Shown piece after piece: positions 48,082 to 64,000 of a stretch of DNA of 64,000 nucleotides (position 1 is the stretch's first letter; every line of letters starts with the position of its first letter). The stretch is taken from assembly GCA_949318235.1 (NCBI GenBank), contig OX439132.1, positions 43,331,331 to 43,395,330 on the forward strand, read 5' to 3'. The position numbers and the translations under genes were made by a program. The notes under the pieces were generated by a model, which worked only from the letters and a program-made list of their open reading frames with translations, was not told where the DNA came from and ran no database searches. This DNA comes from Ecdyonurus torrentis (lineage: Eukaryota > Arthropoda > Insecta > Ephemeroptera > Heptageniidae).

Positions 48082-48274
48082 TTTTATGAGAGAGCAAAAG
48101 TCTCAAAGTATCGAAAAAAAGTATCGAAATTCGACGATATTTTGCTGATATCGGTGACCGATACCGATATTCGATACTGAGTTTAAAAAAGGCCCCGATA
48201 CGATACCGATACGATAAAAGTATCGGTATAGTATCGGATATCGTATCGCAGTCGATACCGATACTCCATGACTG
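46782..48274. mobile_element. hAT-like element with CAGTCATGGAGT ends, 1493 bp
   Basis: Both ends read CAGTCATGGAGT inward, followed by clustered GATACCGATACGATACCGAT repeats in both subterminal regions. The flanks are ATATATAT on both sides, compatible with an 8-bp duplication but uninformative in an AT tract. The interior has a (TTTA)n tract (47038-47190), poly-T tracts and no transposase. A 100-codon AT-driven frame at 47223-47525 is not supported as a gene. Confidence 0.75.
47038..47190. repeat. (TTTA)n microsatellite
   Basis: About 38 TTTA units with a few variants (TTCA, TTTG) near the right end. Confidence 0.93.
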
Positions 48275-48360
48275 ATATATATATATATATCCCTGTTCAA
48301 AAAAACGGGCCGATTCCGGCGCGTAAATAATCCAAATTCACGGATCGTTTTACGATCGGG

Positions 48361-48530
48361 ATTCTAGCGTTAAACGCTCGTTTAACGCACGTTTAACGCA
48401 CGTTTAACGCTCGTTTTACACTCGTTAAACGCACGTTTTACGCTCGTAAAACGTACGTTTAACGCACGTTTTACGCTTGTTAAACGTACGTTTAACGCAC
48501 GTTTAACGTACGTTTTACGCTCGGGACACG
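48361..48530. repeat. Subterminal TTTAACGCACG tandem repeats
   Basis: About a dozen irregular copies of CGTTTAACGCACG or CGTTTTACGCTCG, 10-13 bp apart. Such arrays near the ends of DNA transposons are often transposase-binding sites (inference). Confidence 0.75.
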
Positions 48531-48685
48531 AGATATTCCTGCGCCTTAATTAAATTTTATTAATTAAAACAAAATTAATAATTAATGGGGTTAAAAGTAT
48601 ATTCCAATAAAACAAATGTCTAAAACCCCGGAAAAAACAATATTCCAGGTGGAAAAAGTAATTTATTTAATTTTGATTTTTTTTT

Positions 48686-48740
48686 CACCCATCCAAGTAC
48701 TGACCACGCTCGACGTTGCTTAACTTTGATGATCACCATG
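48686..48740 (-). ncRNA. 5S rRNA-like fragment (5S-derived repeat)
   Basis: The minus strand reads GATCATCAAAGTTAAGCAAC, then GTCGAGCGTGGTCAGTACTT, then GGATGGGTGA. It matches the box A / intermediate element / box C promoter region of metazoan 5S rRNA (AAGTTAAGCAGCGTCGGGC...TTAGTACTTGGATGGG) with a few differences. The 5' and 3' thirds of a 5S gene are not evident, so it is a fragment or the head of a 5S-derived SINE, not a functional rRNA gene. Confidence 0.6.
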
Positions 48741-49628
48741 GTACCGCCCTGGATCGTTCTGCCATTGGTCCTCTTACGTAAATGATGGTTATTAGTCATA
48801 CTTATATTGCAAAAGGCTTTATATAATAAATGTGCATGCCTCAACAATGGTTTCAACCCCAAATATCGTAATTGGGGTAAGAATTAACTAAATTAATTAA
48901 ATAATTAATCTAATATACATAAAAACTACAATAAATTATAGAAAAAAATAAAAATATTCGAAAATTGAAATATAATGTCTTAGAATCAAAATTCATTAAA
49001 GTGAAGTGTTCAGCAATAGATTTTAAAGGTTGATGTAATTTTTTTAATTAATTAGTGTTAATTACACGCAGAATTAAGTTTCACGGGCCGTTTTTTTTTT
49101 CACGAGCCGTTTTTTCTTTACGTGCCGGAAACGATCGGGAGTTTTAACATTTTAGAATATGATATTCGAAAAATAAGTCCCAAAAGGCCCAGACCCACCA
49201 ATAAGACCCACAAACAAGAACAAGAATAAATTGTTAAACATTATATATTTTAATTGTAAAATTTTAAATATAAAATTTTTGAACTATATTCCCGGCCGTA
49301 TAACGTGCACATTTAAGCTCGTGAAATTTAAATTTTATAAAAATTATATTTTTTTCTGGGATTTTATATTAGTTTCTACTTGATCATGTGTGTGTTGTGT
49401 TGCAAGGGTAGTCAAAAATAAAAGCAATTATTTTTTATCTTAAATAAAATTCATGTATGCAAAAACTCGATTTTTTTTTTATATAAGAAAATTGATCGAG
49501 TCTATGAAACACAGTATAATTATAATGTTACATAATGTTATAACATAAATTTTTATATGTAGTCCGTCCAATAATCTGATATGTTGCAAAATTTAGGACC
49601 ACGTTGACCGCCATTTGACTCAAACTTA
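48741..49628. other. Non-coding interior of the 5.6-kb element
   Basis: AT-rich, with islands of CACGGGCCG, CACGAGCCG and CCCGGCCGT at 49080-49130 and 49290-49300 that echo the element's subterminal words. Confidence 0.45.
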
Positions 49629-50355
49629 TAATGGTCTACGGTGCGCAGCACCACCCCAAATACAGGTCCGTGACGAATGCCTACTAATAACGAGGTCTAG
49701 TGTGCGCACCACCAAGGCGGAGCCAATATGCCGCAGGTCTACGGTGCGCACCACCTTAAAGGAGCCAAAAGTGCCATGCGGCTGCGCGGCCGCCGCACCT
49801 CAGGTCTAGTGTGTGCACCACCTTGCCTCAGGTCTACTGTGAGCACCACCTTCCCAACTTGCCTCGCGCGGCCTCAGGTCTAGTGTGTGCACCACCTTGC
49901 ATCAGGTCTACTGTGTGCACCATCTAGAATCAAGTCTATGGTGTGCACCACCTTACATCTGGTCTACGGTGCGCACCACCTAATATCTGGTCTACGGTGC
50001 GCACCACCTTGCATCAAGTCTACGGTGCGCACCACCGTGCATCAAGTCTACGGTGCGCCCCACCTTGCATCAAGTCTACGGTGTGCACCAGCTTGCATCT
50101 GGTCTACGGTGCGCACCACCGTGCATCGCACCCTTGCACAACGTAAACTTGATGCAAGGTGGTGCGCACCGTAGACTTGATGCAAGGTGGTGCACACACT
50201 AGACCTGAGGTGCTGCGGCCGCGCGGCCGCACGGCACTTTTTGCTTCTCCAAGGTGGTGCGCACCTCCGCCTTGGTGGTGCGCACACTAGACCTCGTTAT
50301 TAGTAGGCATTCGTCACAGATCAATTTTTTGGGAGGTGGTGCGCACCGAAGACCA
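49629..50355. repeat. Palindromic 28-bp satellite fold-back
   Basis: The left arm (49629-50120) holds copies of a unit built on GTCTACGGTGCGCACCACCT, with a strict 28-bp step at 49935-50103. The right arm (50145-50352) holds the same units inverted. The outer arms match through CGAGGTCTAGTGTGCGCACC and GACGAATGCCTACTAATAAC. Each unit itself contains the palindrome GGTGCGCACC. Far more GC- and CpG-rich than its surroundings. Overlapping frames on both strands are by-products. Confidence 0.85.
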
Positions 50356-50749
50356 TTACCCGTATTTTATTAGTTCTTTACGTAATTTTTTTTACATTTT
50401 AATGCGCGATAATTTGGTAATATTCTTAATTATCAGACATAAACCCGACTGTCAAAGCTCATCACTGTGCAAAAAAAAAAAAAAAAAAAAAAAAGAGAGA
50501 GAGAGAGAGGGAGAGAGAGAGAGCATTTTCATTTGTATTTTTGGAGAAATAGATTTATTCCAAAATTAATTTAAATGTAAATTTTTAATGAAAAAAAAAG
50601 CAAGAAAATAAAAAATAAAAGAAGAGCATTATGGTGGGCTCTAAATCTCCATGCGAATGCATATATGTCACGCGGCGCTCGCTGTAAATTTTTTTTACCT
50701 TAACATTTATCAATATAGAGGTCTGTATACCAAATTTTATACCTTTGAT
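50356..50749. other. AT-rich spacer with poly-A/(GA)n
   Basis: Poly-A (about 50470-50494) followed by (GA)n. No gene. Confidence 0.5.
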
Positions 50750-52069
50750 CAGTGGCGGTCCTACGTATTTTGGGTCCGGGGACAGAAAAATGACATGGCC
50801 CTCATTAACAGATGCGCGATGCGTTAATAGCCCGCCGCAGGCGCGATTTTTTTACCTAGTGACTATATTTACAGGCAATTCAGTATAATTGTCAGTGCAG
50901 ATAGCTTTAAGGAAAAATATATAATGACTTTTATATTTTATGATTTTTTTTTAAATAGAGGGGGGAAATGCTAAATTTTATTTTAGAGTGAAATATTAAA
51001 AAAAAAAAAAAAAAAAAAAAAAGTATACATAAATTCATAAAATGAAAAAAATCACTTTTTTTATTACTTTGCAGATTAAGCGAATGGAAAAAAAATGTTT
51101 CCTTCATATTCTCAAAAAGCTATTTTTTTCTATTAGAATTATTTTTAAATTTCCCAAACAAAATGTGTATTTCATAAACCCTGTTCTCTTGCACAAAAAA
51201 AAATCACATATTCCATTTGAATATAACCAAAGTTGAAAGTCATCATCATTTTAGGAGCATCGGACAGGGTGATTTTATGAATCGAAAGAGTGAAAATTTA
51301 GGAAGATCGAGCTAGTATTTATTTATCATTGAAAAGTTTTCACGTATACGGCCAAGGAGGACTAAAAATGTTTTCAGAGTAAAATTTTATTCCATATTCT
51401 AAAAGAAGACATTGTCCTGGATCGACTTATTTGCAAAATTAAAATTTAAGTCCTTAAGTACTTCTATTAAAAAAAAATCTAAAAATGTCGATACGCAATA
51501 CATATGCATGCGGGCATAGGAAAAAGTTACCGACTGTAACGTCATTTTAAGACTTTTAAAAATTATTTATCAATTCTCTATGAACTCAAAAATTAGAAAT
51601 GTCCATACGTATCGACTTTGGACATTGCCCTCTTGTAGAATAAAAATGCAATAAAATAACACCCTGAAAATGTTTTAGTCTTCATTATAATTCTCGTAAG
51701 TAGTTTATTTTACCTTTTTAAACCAGAGGGCAGTCCTTATTAAAAAATATAAAAAACACTGAATAAAGTTGTATTATTACTATAGTATAAATTAGGAGAT
51801 ATTGTATTTTATCTGTAGATTTATATGCTTTAGTTTTTTTTTATTATAAATTTGTTTGGAAATTGTTAGGGATAATTTTATTAACATTATTAAATTTTGA
51901 TTCATAAACTTTTATCTCTCTCTCTCTCTCTTCTTCCCGTACCTTAATAAAACTTCCTTTTTTTTTCGTTACCTTTGAACTTTTTACATGTAGGCCTCGT
52001 TCCGGGCCCCCCAAGACTAGTGGGCCCGGGGATATCCGCCCCTAAATCCCCCCTGTGGAACTGCCACTG
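50750..52069. mobile_element. Non-autonomous hAT element, 1320 bp
   Basis: Starts CAGTGGCGGTCCTACG and ends GTGGAACTGCCACTG. It is flanked by a perfect 8-bp target duplication CCTTTGAT (50742-50749 and 52070-52077), diagnostic for hAT. GC-rich near both ends, AT-rich inside, no transposase. A fold-back MITE sits inside at 51359-51682. Confidence 0.9.
51359..51682. mobile_element. Fold-back MITE family 3, copy 2
   Basis: Ends GGACTAAAAATGTTTTCAG and CTGAAAATGTTTTAGTC. Inverted ACATTGTCCTGGATCGAC and GTCGA...GGACATTGCCC blocks. Interior GTTACCGACTGTAACGTCAT matches copy 1 at 16233-16565. Confidence 0.68.
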
Positions 52070-52077
52070 CCTTTGAT

Positions 52078-52740
52078 GAATACATATTGAATTTGGTGGT
52101 CCGGAAAAAAAATCGTACATACTTTTTATGTGGCGGCAGCCTATGGCCCGGAGCGCACAAAGTCAGAAATAACTATATTTTTAAAAGACTTTTTTTTTAT
52201 TATTATTATTTTTTTTTATTTGTTGAAGTGCAAATTTACTATTTTTTTATGGTATATATTGCTACATGTAACACGTACGTGTCAATAATTTCTGTATAAA
52301 AATCTTGAAAAATAAATTTTATTATTTTGTATAAAATAAATCACAGTAAATTCAACGCAATGAAACTTTTTTCACTTAGATGACGTTTCATGCATGGTTT
52401 CTCATGATATATTAGCCATTTTTCAGGCACAAATTTTTTTTTTTCAAAAAAAGTTTAAAAAACATTCATTTGTGTGGGTTACGGGGGATTTATTTCAAAC
52501 ATTTTTTTTTCATGATATTGTTTTACAGAAATTTATGACACTTTGTTAAACGTGCATTGCCATATACCATATTGCCATATTAACAAAGTGCCATATTGCC
52601 ATATACCATAATAAAAGAGATACAAATTATATTTTCACTCTGTTAAAAAATAAAAATGCTAAAATATCTATCTGATTAGCGTGCCCTCGCACATTGCGCT
52701 ACACTATAGGCGCTCGCAGCCACCGCCACGTTTCATATAT
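52078..52740. other. Non-coding interior of the 5.6-kb element
   Basis: AT-rich, with a small local repeat of TTGCCATATACCATA at about 52558-52610. No gene. Confidence 0.45.
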
Positions 52741-53515
52741 TTAAAATAAAAATTTATTGTTAGCAAAACAATGAGGAAGGTGAATTTTTTTAACCCCCAC
52801 TTTTTATGACATTTTTGAAAAGAGCGTTAAAAAATTTTGAGGCGATATTTTTTCTTAAAACGCTTGGAGCATGGGAAGTGTTTTTAATTAATTTTTGAAA
52901 ATCGTCCTAAAAAGACTCTGACGTCATCAATGGGGCATTTATTTCGGAAAGTATTGACCGTAGAAGGTTCAGTAGCCAGTTTTTTGAAATCCTGCGAGGA
53001 CGAGCTTATTTCATTCAACTGGTTACTGAACCTCGAACGATTATTATTTGCCAAAAAAAAAAGTGGAATGATGACGCAGAGTCTTTTTAGGGCGATTTTC
53101 AAAACTTAATTAAAAATACTTCGCATGCTCCAATCGTCCTAAGAAAAAATAGCGCCTCAAAAATGTTTAAAGCTCTTTCCAAAAATATTGCAATTCACCT
53201 TCCTCATTCTAAACTGCAATGAAAATAATTATATATTTTTTCGAAAAAGAAGTAATAAAAAAAATAAATAAAAAAGAATGAAAGAAAACCGGCTAAAATC
53301 AAAAAATTTCAGATTTTTTACTGCATATTTATTTTATAATTATTTATTAAATTTACTTGGTGATGAAATGTTATCTCTTTTCTCTCTCTCTCTCTCTATT
53401 CTTTTCTTTTCAAACTTTTTTTTTTTTTTTTTTTGCTGACTCGGTCCACGGCGGCCCACTTTTGCCGCGGCCCATCCTCAAAATCTTGGCGCCCCAATCC
53501 GTCCCAGTCAGGTTG
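52741..53515. mobile_element. Partial copy of the 41290-42318 hAT family, interrupted
   Basis: AAACTGCAATGAAAATAAT, ATTTACTTGGTGAT, (CT)n, GCGGCCCACTTTTGCCGCGG and CCAATCCGTCCCAG follow the same order as 42021-42318. The left end is missing or unrecognisable. Split by a 433-bp fold-back at 52773-53205. Confidence 0.65.
52773..53205. mobile_element. 433-bp fold-back MITE inside the hAT copy
   Basis: Ends GAGGAAGGTGAATT and AATTCACCTTCCTC. Inner arms share inverted GACTCTGACGTCATC / GATGACGCAGAGTC and AACTGGTTACTGAACC / GGTTCAGTAGCCAGTT-type blocks. Compared with the uninterrupted family copy (AACAATTCT at about 42040), the host sequence shows an AT duplication at the junction. Confidence 0.78.
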
Positions 53516-53932
53516 TTGCTTTATAATTTTTTACGTAATGTGTGTGTGTCATTTTTGCCTTGTATTTTTTTTTTACCAAACAAAATTTACTCAAAATGTT
53601 TGAAAAAATTTGTTATATATAATTTTGTGTACAAAACGCATATAAAAGTGTTATGCAATAATGAAATTGCTGAACAGAAAAAAATATACATTTTAAAAAC
53701 TATATTATATGCGGGAATATAGTAACGGCCGTGAATTGGCTTTAACGGTCGTTAAATTGAGTGAAATTCCCGGCCGTTTACGTTCAATATGGCCCGTTAA
53801 AATTTCCCGAGTCACGTTTCCCGAGTGAAAAAAAATTCACGGGCGTAAACGCGCCGGAAATTTTAATTTTTTCCCGTGACCGGGCGTGAAAAAGTGTTCA
53901 TCTCGTTTACGGGCACGTTTTTTTGAACAGGG

Positions 53933-59684
<5,752 letters not shown>

Positions 59685-59689
59685 GCGCC

Positions 59690-62175
59690 ATTCCCACGAG
59701 AAAATTTTTAATTTTTGAATGACTCAAAAGTAATTTATTTTGGATTGAAAAGGCTTGATTCAAATTTTGAAGATTTATTATCATTCAAAATTACTTAAAG
59801 TGTCTTTAAAATTAAAATGACTCAAAGTGACCCCGATTAAATAGACTTAAAGTCAATCATTATGATTCAATTTTAAAAACCACTCAAAGGCCTTCAAAAC
59901 TAGTTCATATTTTTTCATTTAAAAAGACTCAAACTGACTTTAAGATTTCAATCAAGTTCAATTCAACTTATTTACACTCAATTTGATTTAAAATTGAAAT
60001 AATTCATTTTAACTCAAAGTTCCTTTGAATCTAATTCAATTCAAAAACATTTAAAATGATTCATTTTTTAAGAACCATTTATTTGGACTCAAATCTATTC
60101 ATTAATCAATCATTATTTTGTAAAGTGATAAAATGATTTTCATTTTCACTCAAAATCATTTATTTTAATTCAAAATTGAATAAGTAGTAAAATCTAATTT
60201 AATTCCATTCAAAAACATTTAAAATGATTTATTTTGTAAAAACCATTTGTTTGGACTCAAAACTAATCAAAAGTAAATCAATTTTTGTAGAGTGACAAAA
60301 TGAATTTCATTTTCACTCAAATTCATTTATTTAAATTCAAAAATAAATAAGTAGTAAAATCTAATTCAATTCCATTCAAAAACATATTTAAAATGAATTA
60401 TTTTGTAAAAAACATTTGTTTGGACTCAAATCTATTCAACTATATCAATCAGTTTTTTGTAGTTAAGTGGCAAAAGGATTTTCATTTTCCCTCAAATTTA
60501 TTTATTTTAATTCAAAAATGAATAAGTAGTAAAATCTAATTCATAATTCCATTCAAAAATATTTAAAATGATTTATTTTGTAAAAACCATTTGTTTGGAC
60601 TCAAAACTAATCAAAAGTCAATCAATTTTTGTAGAGTGACAAAATGAATTTCATTTTCACTCAAATTCATTTATTTTAATTCAAAAATGAATAAGTATTA
60701 AAATCTAATTCAATTCCATTCAAAAACATTTAAAATGATTTATTTTGTAAAAACCATTTGTTTGGACTCAAAACTAATCAAAAGTAAATCAATTTTTGTA
60801 GAGTGACAAAATGAATTTCATTTTCACTCAAATTCATTTATTTCAATTCAAAAATAAATTAGTATTAAAATCTAATTCAATTCCATTCAAAAACATTTAA
60901 AATGATTTATTTTGTAAAAACCATTTGTTTGGACTCAAATCTATTCAACTCTATCAATCAGTTTTTTGTAGAGTTTCAAAAGGATTGTCATTTTCACTCA
61001 AATTCATTTATTTTAATTCAAAAATGAATAAGTAGGAAAATCTTATTCAATTCCATTCAAAAACATTTAAAATGATTTATTTTGTAAGAACCATTTGTTT
61101 AGACTCAAAACTATTCAAAAGTCAATTAATGTTTGTAGAAAAATGAAATTGTTTTCATTTTACTCAAAATAATTCATTTTCATTCAAAGGTAAAATTTAA
61201 AGTGTCTAATTCAATTTCAAGATTTTAAGACTTGATTCCAAACAAATGGTTTTTACAAAATAAATCATTTTAAATGTTTTTTGAATGGAATTGAATTAGA
61301 TTTTACTACTTATTTATTTTTGAAATTAAATAAATGAATTTGAGTGAAAATGAAATTTATTTTGTCACTCTACAAAAATTGATTGACTTTTGATTAGTTT
61401 TGAGTCCAAACAAATGGTTTTTACAAAATAAATCATTTTAAATGTTTTCGATTGGAATTGAATTAGATTTTACTACTTATTCATTTTTGAATTAAAATAA
61501 ATGAATTTGAGTGAAAATGAAATTCGTTTCATCACTCTACAAAAATTGATTGACTTTTGATTAGTTTTGAGTCCAAACAAATGGTTTTAAAAAAATAAAT
61601 CATTTTAAATGTTTTTGAATGGAATTGAATTAGATTTTACTACTTATTCATGTTTGAATTAAAATAAATGAATTTGAGTGAAAATGAAAATCATTATTTT
61701 ATCACTCTACAAAAAAACACTAATTGATTATTGAATAGATTTGAGTCCAAACAAATGGCTTTTACAAAATAAATAATTTTAAATGTTTTAGAATGGAATT
61801 GAATTAGATTTTAGTGCTTATTTATTTTTGAATTAAAATAAATAAATTTGAGTGAAAATGAAATTCATTTTGTCACTCTACAAAAATTTGATTGACTTTT
61901 GATTAGTTTTGAGTCTAAACAAATGGTTGTTACTAAATCAATCATTTTAAATGTTTTTGAATAGAATTGAATTAGTTTTACTACTTATATTCATTTTTGA
62001 ATTAAAATAAATGAGTTTGAATATTGCTTAGTTTTGAATTCATTTGAGCAAGTTTGATTCTGCCATTTACACATAGTTTTGAGTGCTATTCAAGTTACTT
62101 TGAGTTAAAATAAACTTCAATAAAATAATGAAATAAATAACTTTGAATAAAATTGAGTCAACTTAAATTGGGGAA
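59690..62175. repeat. 2.5-kb inverted repeat with ~170-bp tandem units in both arms
   Basis: The left arm carries units with CCATTTGTTTGGACTCAAA near 60243, 60409, 60588, 60756, 60920 and 61090 (steps of about 164-179 bp). The right arm carries the inverse, GAGTCCAAACAAATGG, near 61220, 61400, 61568, 61742 and 61910. The centre is about 61205-61215. Flanking outer portions are more diverged. The left arm is strikingly rich in TTCAA and ACTCAAA words. No coding capacity. Confidence 0.88.
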
Positions 62176-62679
62176 TTTTTTTTATAAGATAAATTCTTAT
62201 TGGCTGTTTTTTTTTATAAGATAATTTCTGATTAGCTGGTTCAAATTTAGCCGTTAACTTTTTTCAAAAAATATAACGTATTTGTGGCGTCTTTTTGTGA
62301 GAGGAAAGACGTGTTTCATAGTGCTCTGACAATTGTTTGATAATTACTGGTAAAATGCGATGTCAGCCCACAACTTTTGGTGTTACAGGTGAGCTAAACA
62401 CCTACTCTAACGTTTCAAATATTATTTTTGATTGAAAACACTCAATATGATTCAATTTTCATCAAAAATATAAAAATCCTTATGAAATGACAGGGTTCTA
62501 TTTTAATCATAAAAGGATTGAATATCACGCTGTAAAGAATTCATGCTTGAATAATAGTGTATATTTTTAATTTGCTATTTTTTTTTTAGTAACCGCAAAT
62601 TTAATCACATTTGAAATCAATCGTTTTGATTTAAAATGATTTAAAAATTATTTTATAACTCTTTATTTGCTATACTGTA
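62176..62679. other. AT-rich non-coding DNA
   Basis: Nothing recognised apart from a short duplicated TTTTTTATAAGATAA at about 62190 and 62210. Confidence 0.4.
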
Positions 62680-62801
62680 CACCTCTGGTTAAAAGTTCCC
62701 GAGTGATTTGCATAGGCAACCCGAAACCACACTATGTTAAATCTTTATGAGAAAACGCAGTGGCTGCCGCTGCCCCGTTCGGGAACTTTTGGCCAGAGCT
62801 G
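62680..62801. mobile_element. 122-bp Tc1/mariner-type MITE
   Basis: Ends CACCTCTGGTTAAAAGTTCCCGA and the inverse TCGGGAACTTTTGGCCAGAGCTG with a few mismatches, flanked by TA (62678-62679 and 62802-62803). The CTCTGGCCAAAAGTT-type end is typical of Tc1/mariner elements. Confidence 0.65.
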
Positions 62802-63369
62802 TACATCCATCCAAACTTTGATATCGCGTGTAAATCGTGTGTATAACACTCGATCTAATTTTGCGATCCTTTTATGCACTATATACATATACAATAATGA
62901 ATAATCTATCAGTACGCATGTTACCACCACAAAGTTATATATAACTTGAATGCTATAATCACAGTACGTGCATGTCTGCAATTTCTCTTGCGAGCATTTT
63001 ACTTTGCTATATAAAAATTGTCTATTTTCACGAGCGCAGAGATTAAAAATAATTTATAAGTCTTTGTAACTTTTATAATGATAGCTCCAATGATTAGTGT
63101 TGGACTCGTTCACAACTGCGAGTTAGATGCTGCAGAAGCACTGATGTACAAAATTATAATTTCGTATACCATAGCTGTATTATATATATTCAGTATATAT
63201 ACTTATATATACTTATATAAGTATATATACTTATTGTATATTTGGTAAAGCACGGAGGATTATATGCATGTGGTTTTTTATAACAAACTATATATTATAA
63301 ATTATGTGAAATATTACAATTATTAATATATAATTATTATCAATTTAATTTTTGATTTATATATATATA
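62802..63369. other. AT-rich non-coding DNA
   Basis: Contains an AT-rich palindromic stretch around 63195-63233 (ATATACTTATATAAGTATAT). Confidence 0.4.
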
Positions 63370-63675
63370 CACGGGAAAAAAATTATAAATGTTAAAAATA
63401 TATTCTTTTTTATGTTCGAAATTAATTGTAATATTAACATAATATTTCACTTTATTCCGCACACGGATAAGATAAATTACGTAATTTATACTGCATTTAT
63501 GTCATAATAGCTTAAATTATACTGTACTATATATAAATAATTATGCTGTGTATAATAATTATGTTACATGAAATATATATACTGTATATAATTATATTAT
63601 TTTAACTATGTTGTATTGAACAAATTGTGCTGAAAATGACCTAGCATAATTGTTACGTATTTATTTTTGTCCGTG
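63370..63675. mobile_element. Possible MITE with CACGG ends
   Basis: CACGGGAAAAAAATTATAAA at the left and TTTATTTTTGTCCGTG at the right form imperfect inverted ends around 306 bp of AT-rich DNA. No clear target duplication. Confidence 0.35.
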
Positions 63676-64000
63676 CGTTTACTAAAAAAATACTATTTTA
63701 TTTATCTAAAATGCAAAAGAAAAAAAAACATCGCTGGTTAATTGATATCAAATTATCAGTGTTTAAAAAATATATACAGAAAACAATAGGCAACTTGCAT
63801 GCCATTTTTTTATGTTCTTAAAAAATTCTTTTGGAAAAATAAATAATATTGGTGTATTTAAAACTTCGTAAAAAATGCTCCTTCATATTTAAATAATTTT
63901 TGAAATTCAAATTTAATTTGAAGTGAGACGGTGGTCATTACACCGAAAGACGGTTCACACGTTTCTTTTGTTTTTTCAATTGTTGAAATCGTTCTGACGA
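63676..64000. other. AT-rich non-coding DNA
   Basis: No feature recognised. Confidence 0.4.

Larger units (their letters stand above)
48291..53932. mobile_element. 5.6-kb element with CCCTGTTCAAAAAAACG ends
   Basis: Perfect 17-bp terminal inverted repeats (CCCTGTTCAAAAAAACG inward at each end), inserted in the (AT)n tract that ends U10. Both subterminal zones are unusually CpG-rich with CGGGCCG, CGTTTAACG and CGGCCGT words. It has no transposase ORF and contains five other repeats, so much of its length is secondary. Superfamily not identified; an AT-tract target hides the duplication. Confidence 0.78.

Noticed and set aside
48620..48862. 80-codon minus-strand frame containing VIIKVKQRRAWSVLGW
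   Set aside because: That peptide is the translation of the 5S-rRNA-like sequence, not a protein family.
49887..50174. Cys/Ala/Pro-rich frames over the 28-bp palindrome
   Set aside because: Products of the repeat read in several frames and on both strands.
62745..62981. 78-codon minus-strand frame
   Set aside because: Its C-terminal part is translated from the TA-flanked MITE at 62680-62801; nothing else supports it.

Overview
This is a eukaryotic, very AT-rich, almost gene-free window dominated by repeats. Long (AT)n, (CT)n, (CA)n and (TTTC)n microsatellites, spliceosomal-type splice signals, many cut-and-paste DNA transposons (hAT-like, mariner-like, TTAA-target MITEs) and an animal-type transposase ORF point to an invertebrate animal, most plausibly an arthropod. 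The species cannot be told from the sequence. I could support no host protein-coding gene, tRNA or CRISPR array.

Layout. 1-24.4 kb is AT-rich intergenic DNA sprinkled with fold-back MITEs (248-558, 8514-8730, 13917-14108, 16233-16565, 16823-17154, 17617-17907, 22180-22560), a 36-bp minisatellite fold-back (2399-3209), microsatellites, and one CpG/GAGA-rich island (20540-20760) between two CRE octamers that may be a promoter. 24.4-59.7 kb is a satellite array of about 15 monomers of roughly 1.2-1.4 kb. Each ends in an (AT)n tract, followed by the (TTTC)n tract of the next monomer. Diagnostic variants recur every four monomers (a higher-order repeat of about 5 kb), and in the last part every two.

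The array is broken by large insertions. One is a 9800-bp transposon (35413-45212) with ~700-bp nearly identical terminal inverted repeats and one intact 561-aa DDE-like transposase ORF on the minus strand. This is the only convincing gene. Its putative 4.4-kb first intron has collected a hAT-like element, a fold-back mariner and a TTAA element. A second is a 1493-bp hAT-like element (46782-48274). A third is a 5642-bp element with CCCTGTTCA ends (48291-53932), which itself carries a 5S-rRNA-like piece, a 28-bp-repeat palindrome, a hAT element with a perfect 8-bp target duplication, and further fold-backs.

59.7-62.2 kb is a giant inverted repeat whose two arms are each a tandem array of a ~170-bp unit. 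The rest is AT-rich DNA with two small MITE-like elements. The main stories are a young, apparently complete transposon of a superfamily I cannot name, the satellite's higher-order structure with internally dated insertions, and a recurrent architecture of fold-back elements built from tandem repeats.
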